Origin: Clostridia bacterium
Lineage (GTDB): Bacteria > Bacillota > Clostridia > Christensenellales > UBA1242
Assembly: GCA_016290255.1 (NCBI GenBank)
Contig: JAEETG010000065.1
Coordinates: forward strand, 1-6,742
Direction: 5' to 3'
Length of the DNA: 6,742 nt
Translations under genes and position numbers: made by a program
In this document: one piece after another, positions 1 to 6,118 of the stretch
Layout: each line of letters opens with the position of its first letter
How positions within the stretch are numbered: the first letter of the stretch is position 1
The notes under the pieces: generated by a model
Told to the model about the DNA's origin: nothing
The model's input: only the letters and a program-made list of their open reading frames with translations
Databases searched by the model: none

Positions 1-864
1 GCTGGAAATGTTTTGGCAGATATTATTTCATCTGGCTTAATTCCATATTGCAACCTAACACAAATATATCGTCAGGAAGAAGCAAGCCTCATAATTCGAA
101 ATGCTCACGCCATAAATAGGGGTGAAATGCCAATTTTGGATAACTCCAGCAAGGACTTTTTCTTTGAAACAAAAAATGAACCACAGGAAATTATGCGTTC
201 CATTGTTCATATGATGTGTTATAGAATTCCAAAATTCTTGAACATTGAACCAACAAAAATTCAAGTTTTGGCACCAATGAGATTGGGCGTTTGCGGCGTG
301 GATAACCTGAACAATCAAATCCAAAGCATACTAAACCCACAAAGCATAAATCTTCCTGAAATTATTGTTGGGCAAACAACATTTAGGCTAAAAGACAAAG
401 TTATGCAAACAGCAAACAACTATTCACTTTCTTGGCAAAGAAACCTCGGCGGCAGATATGAAATCGGAGAGGGAGTTTTCAATGGAGACATTGGGTTTAT
501 TTCGGGCATAAATCTTCAAACAAGCACCTTGGAAGTCACATTTGAAGATGGAAGAGTTTGTGAATATCCAAGGCATGAAATTGGACAATTAACCCTAAGT
601 TACGCCACAACTATTCACAAAAGTCAAGGAAGTGAGTTTGATGTTGTCATCATTCCAATGATAAGTGGTGCTCCTCAAATTCTCACCAGAAACCTTTTGT
701 ATACTGGCGTTACAAGGGCAAAACAAATGGTTGTTTTGGTGGGGCAAAAGCAAAATCTTCACGCGATGATAAGGAATAACTACACCGCAAAAAGATATAG
801 TGCCTTAAAGCCTCTTCTTTTAGAACAACAAAAAACGGTGGAGATGCTAACAGATGGAGAATAA
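1..864 (+). CDS. recD2: RecD2-type (RecD-like) ATP-dependent DNA helicase, C-terminal part (5' truncated by window edge)
   Basis: The frame is open from base 1 (first residues AGNVLADIIS) and stops at TAA 862-864, so about 287 C-terminal residues are seen. The TTG at 13 is internal, not a start. Numbering from base 1, visible superfamily 1 helicase features are: the LTQIYRQ motif (about 19-25), whose arginine and glutamine fit helicase motif III/IV; NAHAINRGEMP, typical of RecD2; VLAPMRLGVCGVDNLN (89-104); DKVMQTANNY and GVFNGDIG (132-165), the region of the inserted SH3-like fold; motif V IHKSQGSEFD (205-214); and motif VI LLYTGVTRAK (232-241). Walker A and B would lie upstream, outside the window. 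In the family, RecD2 is a 5'-3' DNA helicase of cells lacking RecBC, linked to repair and replication-fork maintenance. The last 11 bases overlap the comF-like gene, so the two are probably co-transcribed. RecD of RecBCD and TraA-type relaxase helicases share the motifs, but the NAHAINRGEMP and GVFNGDIG blocks favour RecD2. Confidence 0.93.
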   Translation, partial: AGNVLADIISSGLIPYCNLTQIYRQEEASLIIRNAHAINRGEMPILDNSSKDFFFETKNEPQEIMRSIVHMMCYRIPKFLNIEPTKIQVLAPMRLGVCGVDNLNNQIQSILNPQSINLPEIIVGQTTFRLKDKVMQTANNYSLSWQRNLGGRYEIGEGVFNGDIGFISGINLQTSTLEVTFEDGRVCEYPRHEIGQLTLSYATTIHKSQGSEFDVVIIPMISGAPQILTRNLLYTGVTRAKQMVVLVGQKQNLHAMIRNNYTAKRYSALKPLLLEQQKTVEMLTDGE

Positions 865-1660
865 GAAAGAAAACAAATTCATATCTTTTTGGAAAAGAAT
901 TTTCAAAAGAGCAGATGAAATTATGTTTCCAGCAAACATAAAATGTCTTGGGTGCGGAGTTGATTTGCCTGAAAAGCGTGAAATTGAGTTTTGCGATGTT
1001 TGCAAAAAGAAGATAGAGTATATTTCGGAAGATAAATGTTGCTCGCTTTGTGGAACAAGCCTAAAACAAAAAAACATTTGCCCACATTGCCAAAACAACA
1101 AAAGAGAGTTTGATGAAGCCAGAAGCGTTTGCAAATATAATGACTTCATGGCATCACTCATTGCAAAATTTAAGTATCACAATCACCCATATATGAGTTT
1201 AACTTTTGGCCATATGATTTCACAAAAGTTTAAAGAACTAAAATATGATGTTGATTTAATTGTTCCCGTTCCAATCACCAAAAAGAGAATGAAACAAAGA
1301 GGGTTTAACCAAGCAGAACTCATTGCAAAAGTTTTTGCAAAAAACGTAAATCTGCCACTTTGCTGCGAAATAATTGAAAAGCAAACAGAAACATCACACC
1401 AAGCAGACCTAGACTATGAAGAAAGGCAGAAAAACATTTTGGGAACTTTTAAAGTTGTGAACAAAAAAGAAGTTGCAGGAAAAAATGTTTTGGTTATTGA
1501 TGATGTTTTCACAACAGGAGCAACAACAAGTGCGTGTGCTGAAGTTCTAAAAAAGGCAAAAGCAAAACACGTGTATGTTTTGTCGGTTGCGTCAACAAGC
1601 TATTTCGATCAGAAAAAACCAAGTAAAAAGGTTGTGAAAGTGAGCGACTTTGCTTCATGA
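854..1660 (+). CDS. comFC: ComF-family phosphoribosyltransferase-like protein with N-terminal zinc-finger region
   Basis: This 268-residue protein has the two-part ComFC/GntX build. The N-terminal part has paired cysteines (C31/C34, C47/C50, C62/C63/C66, C76/C79), the pattern of the family's zinc-binding double finger. The C-terminal part is a type I phosphoribosyltransferase fold: VPVP (137-140), RGFNQ (149-153), and the PRPP-loop motif VLVIDDVFTTGAT (212-224) with the acidic pair D216/D217. ComFC is needed for uptake of transforming DNA in competent Bacillota; its biochemical substrate is not settled, and GntX-type relatives have other roles, so the exact job here is uncertain. The start ATG at 854 follows GGTGGAG (837-843) at 10 bases and lies inside the end of recD2, which implies coupled translation. 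The first 25 residues are basic and extend somewhat beyond the usual start of the cysteine region. The stop is TGA. No ComFA helicase is seen next to it; a RecD2 helicase holds the upstream position instead. Confidence 0.9.
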   Translation: MENKKENKFISFWKRIFKRADEIMFPANIKCLGCGVDLPEKREIEFCDVCKKKIEYISEDKCCSLCGTSLKQKNICPHCQNNKREFDEARSVCKYNDFMASLIAKFKYHNHPYMSLTFGHMISQKFKELKYDVDLIVPVPITKKRMKQRGFNQAELIAKVFAKNVNLPLCCEIIEKQTETSHQADLDYEERQKNILGTFKVVNKKEVAGKNVLVIDDVFTTGATTSACAEVLKKAKAKHVYVLSVASTSYFDQKKPSKKVVKVSDFAS

Positions 1661-1683
1661 TTTATGTGAAAACACACATAAAA
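1660..1683 (+). repeat. Inverted repeat (hairpin 1) right after comF
   Basis: TTTATGTG (1661-1668) and CACATAAA (1675-1682) are perfect 8-base complements around a 6-base loop. One more A-T pair (1660/1683) brings the stem to the last base of the comF stop codon. No T-run follows on the + strand, so it does not look like an intrinsic terminator by itself. It could protect the 3' end of the recD2-comF message or be a protein-binding site. The function is not shown by the sequence. Confidence 0.5.
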
Positions 1684-1700
1684 TGGCAAAAAAGACAAAT

Positions 1701-1740
1701 AATTGCACAAAAGTCCTTTTCTTTTGTGTGATTTTATTAT
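1701..1740 (+). terminator. Putative Rho-independent terminator of the recD2-comF unit (hairpin 2)
   Basis: CACAAAAG (1706-1713) and CTTTTGTG (1721-1728) form a perfect 8-base stem with a 7-base loop. The stem can lengthen to 13 pairs (1701-1733) if two G-U wobbles are allowed. The T-rich stretch ATTTTATTAT follows (1731-1740). Position after comF and before a new promoter-like box fits a terminator. The stem is poor in G and C and the T-tract is broken by A residues, so termination may be partial and some read-through into secA is possible. Confidence 0.55.
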
Positions 1741-1745
1741 ATAAT
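1717..1745 (+). promoter_or_regulatory. Putative secA promoter
   Basis: A perfect -10 hexamer TATAAT lies at 1740-1745. At a 17-base spacing the -35 position is TTTTCT (1717-1722), a weak match to TTGACA, and it falls inside the 3' half of hairpin 2. A start site around 1751-1753 would leave a leader of only about 20 bases before the secA ATG. The region is so AT-rich that a TATAAT can arise by chance, so the call rests mainly on position: the only gap in the window and the head of a tight gene cluster. Confidence 0.45.
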
Positions 1746-1760
1746 AATAAAAATTTTACT

Positions 1761-1765
1761 AGGAG
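1761..1765 (+). promoter_or_regulatory. Ribosome binding site of secA
   Basis: AGGAG lies 7 bases before the ATG at 1773. It is the clearest Shine-Dalgarno in the window and fixes the SecA start, which also agrees with the usual MFGL N-terminus of the family. Confidence 0.85.
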
Positions 1766-1772
1766 AAAATAA

Positions 1773-4469
1773 ATGTTTGGATTATTTATGTCTGATAACG
1801 CAAGAAGTTTGAAGAAGTTAGAAAAAATGGCAAAAAAGGTTGAGGAACTTGAGCCAAAATATCAGCAGATGACAAATGAAGAACTAAAACACCAAACACA
1901 AGTGTTAAAAGATAGGCTAAGAGAGGGAGAAACTCTAGACGACATTTTATATGATGCTTTTGCTGTTGTTAGAGAGGCAAGTTTCAGAGTTTTGAACATG
2001 AAACACTTCCACGTGCAAATCATTGGTGGAATTGTTCTTCACCAAGGAAGAATTGCGGAAATGTACACTGGTGAAGGTAAAACTTTTGTTGCTGTTTTGC
2101 CTGCATATTTAAATGCTCTTGCTGGAAAAGGTGTTCACATTGTCACCGTCAACGAATATTTGGCAAGCCGTGACGCAGAGTGGATGGGAAAGGTTCACGC
2201 ATTTTTGGGACTCACCGTTGGTGTGTCACTTTCTCAAATGCAACCAAAAGAAAAGCAAAAGGCATATGCTTGTGACATCACATACTGCACAAACAACGAA
2301 CTTGGTTTTGATTATCTTCGTGACAACATGGTTCGCCGTGCTGAAGACAGAGTGTGCCGTGGCTATAACTTTGCCATAATCGATGAGGTTGACTCAATTT
2401 TGATTGATGAAGCAAGAACTCCTCTTATTATTAGTGGAAAGGGCTTCAAGAGCAGTGAAACATACAAAAAAGCTCAAAGATTCATTAGAACTCTTCGCCG
2501 TGATGAAGACTATGTTATTGATGAAGAGAAGAAAGCAATTCACCTAAACGAACAAGGAACCAGCAAAGCAGAAAAATATTTTGGAATTGAAAACCTAAGC
2601 GACATAAGTGCTGTTGAACTTAACCAACACATTATGAATGCCCTTAGAGCAAACTTTATGCTAAAGTGTGACCAAGATTACATCGTTAAAGACGGGGAAG
2701 TGCTTCTTGTTGATGAGTTCACTGGCCGTGTTATGGAAGGAAGAAGATATTCAAACGGTCTTCACCAAGCAATTGAAGCAAAAGAGGGCGTTGAAATTAA
2801 AGATGAAAACCTAACAGTTGCAACAATCACTCTTCAAAACTTCTTTAGGTTATATCACAAACTTTCCGGTATGACAGGAACAGGTAAAACAGAAGAGGGT
2901 GAGTTTAACCAAATTTACAACTTAGATATTGTCACAATCCCTTCAAACCTTCCAAACCAAAGAATTGATGAACCAGACATTGTCTACACAACAATGGAAG
3001 CAAAATACAGGGCAATTATCGAAAGAATAAAAGATGCCTATGAAGTTGGTCAACCTGTTTTGGTGGGAACAACAACCATTGAAAGGTCTGAATACATTTC
3101 AAAACTACTAAAACAACAAAAGATTCCTCACAACGTGTTAAACGCCAAAAACCACGCACAAGAAAGTGAAATCATTGCTCAGGCTGGTCAACTTAAAAAA
3201 GTTACCATTGCAACAAATATGGCTGGTCGTGGAACCGACATTTTGCTTGGTGGAAACCCAGTTTATTTGGCAAAGGCAAAACTTGCCAAAAAGGGTTACA
3301 CCCATGGTTTAATTGAACAAGCAACTTCATTTTTGCCTGCGACAACTGAAGAAGTTCAAAAAGTTAAAGACGAATATGAAAAACTATACAAAGAACTAAA
3401 ACAGCAAACAGATGAAAACAAAGAAGAAGTCATCAAGGTTGGCGGACTTTTGATTATTGGAACAGAGCGCCATGAATCAAGGCGTATTGACAACCAGCTC
3501 CGTGGTCGTGCAGGTCGTCAGGGAGACCCTGGACATTCAGTTTTCTATTTGTCGCTTGAAGATGATCTTTTAAGGCTGTTTGGTGGAGATAGGTTAAAGA
3601 GGATTAGTTCATTCTTTAAACTTGATGATGACACGCCTTTCCAGATGAAACTTTTGTCTCATCAAATTTCAAACGCACAAAAGAAAGTGGAAATCAGAAA
3701 CTATTCAATCCGTCGTCATTTGATTGGATATGATGATGTTGTCAACGAACAAAGAACAATCATATATGACCAAAGAAACAAAATTTTGGACGGAGAAGAT
3801 GTTCACGCACAAATTCTTGACATGTTCCCAGAAGTTGTGACAGATGCCATTATGAATGCAGTTGATGTTGATAAGCCAAGTTTTGATTGGAATTTGGATG
3901 AAATCAACCACTCACTTGAGGATAGATTATATCCAAAGGGAACAAATTTTGTAACTCAAGCAATGCTTGAAGACATTTCTCCAAGCGATCTAGTTCAAAA
4001 AGTTTTGGATGATGTTTTAAGTAGATATGACAAAAAGAAAGAAGAATTTGAAGAAATTGGCTTGCAGTTTGCCGCAGTTGAAAGAATAATCCTCCTTGAC
4101 ATTGTTGACCGTGCTTGGATGGAACACATCGATGCCATGACAATTTTGAGGCATGAAATTGGAACACAAGGTTTTGGAAGGCAAGACCCTGTGATTGCTT
4201 ACAAGAAAGAAGGCTTTAAAATGTTTGACGAAATGGTTATGGGAATTAGAAAAAGAGTTTCAACAATACTTCTAAACCTAAGCAAACCAACAGTTCAAAT
4301 AAGGCCAACTGTCACTCCAAAAAACACTGTTGCAACGCAAGAAAGTCAAACTCCAAGTGCACCAGTTCAAAAGGGGCCAGCAGTAAGCAATAAAGTTGTT
4401 GGAAGAAACGACCCATGCCCATGTGGGAGCGGAAAGAAATATAAAAACTGTTGTGGAAGAGATGAATAA
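1773..4469 (+). CDS. secA: Protein translocase subunit SecA (preprotein translocase ATPase)
   Basis: The 898-residue chain is complete SecA, the ATPase that drives secretory proteins through SecYEG at the inner face of the membrane. In order: N-terminal helix (MFGLFMSDNARSLKK); a Q-motif-like block before Walker A; Walker A TGEGKT (99-104); VTVNEYLASRDAEWMG (124-139); CTNNELGFDYLRDNM (172-186); Walker B DEVDSILIDEARTPL (204-218); preprotein cross-linking domain (about 220-365); DEFTGRVMEGRRYSNGLHQA (314-333); SGMTGT (365-370); TNMAGRGTDILLGGN (481-495); the arginine-finger region GTERHESRRIDNQLRGRAGR (563-582); the helical scaffold and wing domains (about 600-835); a low-complexity P/T/Q linker (about 838-877); and a C-terminal zinc site with C882, C884, C893 and C894 in CPCGSGKKYKNCC, which binds SecB or ribosomes in relatives. 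Between GGNP and GGLLIIGTERHE lies a longer charged stretch (about 496-556), as in E. coli SecA and unlike the short Bacillus loop. The stop TAA shares its last A with the prfB ATG. Confidence 0.99.
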   Translation: MFGLFMSDNARSLKKLEKMAKKVEELEPKYQQMTNEELKHQTQVLKDRLREGETLDDILYDAFAVVREASFRVLNMKHFHVQIIGGIVLHQGRIAEMYTGEGKTFVAVLPAYLNALAGKGVHIVTVNEYLASRDAEWMGKVHAFLGLTVGVSLSQMQPKEKQKAYACDITYCTNNELGFDYLRDNMVRRAEDRVCRGYNFAIIDEVDSILIDEARTPLIISGKGFKSSETYKKAQRFIRTLRRDEDYVIDEEKKAIHLNEQGTSKAEKYFGIENLSDISAVELNQHIMNALRANFMLKCDQDYIVKDGEVLLVDEFTGRVMEGRRYSNGLHQAIEAKEGVEIKDENLTVATITLQNFFRLYHKLSGMTGTGKTEEGEFNQIYNLDIVTIPSNLPNQRIDEPDIVYTTMEAKYRAIIERIKDAYEVGQPVLVGTTTIERSEYISKLLKQQKIPHNVLNAKNHAQESEIIAQAGQLKKVTIATNMAGRGTDILLGGNPVYLAKAKLAKKGYTHGLIEQATSFLPATTEEVQKVKDEYEKLYKELKQQTDENKEEVIKVGGLLIIGTERHESRRIDNQLRGRAGRQGDPGHSVFYLSLEDDLLRLFGGDRLKRISSFFKLDDDTPFQMKLLSHQISNAQKKVEIRNYSIRRHLIGYDDVVNEQRTIIYDQRNKILDGEDVHAQILDMFPEVVTDAIMNAVDVDKPSFDWNLDEINHSLEDRLYPKGTNFVTQAMLEDISPSDLVQKVLDDVLSRYDKKKEEFEEIGLQFAAVERIILLDIVDRAWMEHIDAMTILRHEIGTQGFGRQDPVIAYKKEGFKMFDEMVMGIRKRVSTILLNLSKPTVQIRPTVTPKNTVATQESQTPSAPVQKGPAVSNKVVGRNDPCPCGSGKKYKNCCGRDE

Positions 4470-5578
4470 TGACATTAAATGATTTGAAAGAAAAACTTAA
4501 TGAAACAGAAAAAGTTCTTGAAATGGTTCAAGGACTTTTCCCTATTGAAAAGCTTTTGAAAGAAAAACAAGAACTGGAAAAGCAGCAACAGGAACCCAAT
4601 TTTTTTGGGGACAGGAGAAGAGTTGAAAGAGTTGGAAAACAAATTGCCGCATTAGACAAAAAAGTTGAACTTGTTCAAAAACTTTCTTCACAATTTGCTG
4701 GAGTTAAAGATGTTATTTTAGACCTTGACGAAAATGATTTAGACTTTTTAAGCGAGGTTGAAGGTGAACTTAAAGTTTTGTCTAAAAGTTTGGAAAGTTT
4801 AAGGCTTGAAGGACTTTTTAAAGGGAAATATGATGGCCTTGGTGCCATTATGACAATTCAGTCTGGAGCAGGCGGAACAGAGGCTTGCGATTGGGCAGAC
4901 ATGCTTTATCGCATGTATGAAAGATATCTCACAAAGAGAGGTTATAAGTTCACTGTTTTGGATTTCACCGAAGGAGATGGGGCTGGAATCAAGAGCATCA
5001 CAATCAGGGTTGAGGGCGAAAATGTGTATGGTTACCTAAAAGCAGAGCGTGGTGTTCACAGGCTTGTGAGGATTTCGCCATTTGACGCAAACAAAAGGCG
5101 TCACACAAGTTTTGCAAGCGTTGAGGTTATGCCAGAGATTGAAAACGACACCGACATTGTGATTAAGCCAGAAGACATCAAAGTTGATGTTTTTAGAAGT
5201 GGTGGACACGGTGGGCAAGGTGTTAACACAACCGACAGTGCAGTTCGCATTCGCCATATTCCAACAGGAATTGTGGTTCAATGTCAAAATGAGCGCAGCC
5301 AAATTCAAAACAGAGAAAACGCACTTGCTGTTCTTCGTTCAAGGCTTGCTCAAATGGAAGAAGAAAAACAGCAACAGTCTTTAAATCAAATTCAAGGAAC
5401 ACTCAAAAAAATTGAGTGGGGAAGCCAAATCAGGAGTTATGTTTTTTGCCCTTACACAATGGTAAAAGACCACCGAACAGATTGGGAAACAAGTGATATT
5501 CAAAGCTTTATGGATGGTGAAATGCAAGATTGCATCGAAGAATATCTAAAAAAAGCAAGTGAGGAAAAAATAGGATGA
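4469..5578 (+). CDS. prfB: Peptide chain release factor 2 (in-frame, no programmed frameshift)
   Basis: The 369-residue protein is a class I release factor that reads UAA and UGA and triggers peptide release on the ribosome. A coiled-coil-like N-terminal domain rich in E, K and Q (about 1-115) is followed by the conserved QSGAGGTEACDWADMLYRMY (131-150), the RF2 anticodon-mimic SPF (203-205, in RISPFDANKRRHTSF), and the catalytic GGQ (248-250). SPF rather than the RF1-type PxT separates it from PrfA. Most RF2 genes need a +1 frameshift at a CTT-TGA site near codon 25; here residues G22-L23-F24 are read GGA CTT TTC with no stop, so the full protein comes from one frame. The residue after GGQ is glycine (GGQGVN), where histidine is usual. 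The ATG overlaps the secA stop by one base, with GGAAGAG at 4455-4461 as ribosome binding site. The gene ends in TGA, a codon only RF2 reads, within an ATGA overlap with the next gene. Confidence 0.97.
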   Translation: MTLNDLKEKLNETEKVLEMVQGLFPIEKLLKEKQELEKQQQEPNFFGDRRRVERVGKQIAALDKKVELVQKLSSQFAGVKDVILDLDENDLDFLSEVEGELKVLSKSLESLRLEGLFKGKYDGLGAIMTIQSGAGGTEACDWADMLYRMYERYLTKRGYKFTVLDFTEGDGAGIKSITIRVEGENVYGYLKAERGVHRLVRISPFDANKRRHTSFASVEVMPEIENDTDIVIKPEDIKVDVFRSGGHGGQGVNTTDSAVRIRHIPTGIVVQCQNERSQIQNRENALAVLRSRLAQMEEEKQQQSLNQIQGTLKKIEWGSQIRSYVFCPYTMVKDHRTDWETSDIQSFMDGEMQDCIEEYLKKASEEKIG

Positions 5579-6117
5579 GAAAAATAAAGTTGGAAACAAA
5601 AAGGCTTATTTTAACAGAGTGGGGAACAACAGAAGAAGAAATAAAGTTTTTGAAAAAAAACCTAAATGATAAAAATATAACAAAAACTTTGTTTAACCCA
5701 CCATATCCCTACACAAAAGAAGATGCAATAGATTTTTTAAACACAAGGGAAGATGCTAAAAAAGGTGGATATTATTCTTTTAAGATAATAAGAAAAGAAG
5801 ATGACAAAATCATTGGAAACATAAGCCTAAATGCCAAAAGAAACCCAACAACTGGTGGGGCTGGCTACTATATTGAAAAAGAAAGTTGGGGGCAAGGTTT
5901 TGCAACTGAAGCTTTGGCGGAAATAATTAAGTTTGCTTTCAAAAAACTAAAACTCCACAAAGTTTTTGCTCATCACTATAAGTTAAACCCAGCAAGTGGC
6001 AGAGTTATGCAAAAATGCAATATGGAAGTTGAAGGCGTTCTAAAAGAACATGTGTATAAAAATGGAATATATCACGATGACATATATTATGGAATACTAA
6101 ACAAAAAAGAGAGATAA
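5575..6117 (+). CDS. GNAT family N-acetyltransferase, RimJ/RimL-like
   Basis: This 180-residue protein belongs to the acetyl-CoA-dependent GNAT fold. The N-terminus KLETKRLILTEW (5-16) is typical of the RimJ/RimL type (Acetyltransf_3 group). IGNISLNAKRNP (80-91) gives the core strands. GYYIEKESWGQGFATEAL (97-114) has the acetyl-CoA pyrophosphate-binding loop, with G106-x-G108-x-A110. NPASGRVMQKCNM (138-150) is the conserved N-xxS helix, though with N149 where glycine (as in KLGF) is usual. EGVLKEHVYKNGIYHDDIYYGIL (153-175) closes the fold. Relatives acetylate N-termini of ribosomal proteins L12 and S5 or small molecules; the substrate here cannot be told. The start ATG overlaps the prfB stop as ATGA, with GAGGA (5561-5565) 9 bases before it. 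The coding sequence is visibly richer in A and AAA/ATA codons than secA and prfB, and has an 8-A run near 5653-5660. That may mean weaker selection on codon use or later acquisition. Confidence 0.88.
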   Translation: MRKIKLETKRLILTEWGTTEEEIKFLKKNLNDKNITKTLFNPPYPYTKEDAIDFLNTREDAKKGGYYSFKIIRKEDDKIIGNISLNAKRNPTTGGAGYYIEKESWGQGFATEALAEIIKFAFKKLKLHKVFAHHYKLNPASGRVMQKCNMEVEGVLKEHVYKNGIYHDDIYYGILNKKER

Positions 6118-6118
6118 C

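Noticed and set aside
13..15. TTG at 13 as the start of a complete 283-residue protein
   Set aside because: The frame is open to base 1 and the upstream residues AGNV continue the RecD2 consensus, so the gene is truncated by the window edge.
847..1161. 104-codon reading frame on the - strand across the start of comF
   Set aside because: It lies opposite a clear zinc-finger coding region, has no recognisable domain and no sign of its own ribosome binding site; it is a shadow of the comF codons.
1703..1708. TTGCAC as a -35 box for secA
   Set aside because: The correctly spaced -10 position (about 1726-1731) is GTGTGA, not a -10 match, and the site is in the stem of hairpin 2.
1753..1772. A riboswitch or long regulatory leader before secA
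   Set aside because: From the likely start site only about 20 bases precede the ATG, and the whole gap is 112 bases with two simple hairpins; no room or conserved core for a known riboswitch.
2113..2379. 88-codon + strand frame inside secA in another frame
   Set aside because: It overlaps the conserved SecA motor domain completely and shows no domain of its own.
3705..4475. Three - strand frames opposite the 3' part of secA
   Set aside because: All are antisense to conserved SecA domains, have low-complexity F/I/W/C-rich translations, and are explained by SecA codon use.
5036..5384. Two frames (one on each strand) inside prfB
   Set aside because: Both lie over the conserved GGQ domain coding sequence and have no independent support.
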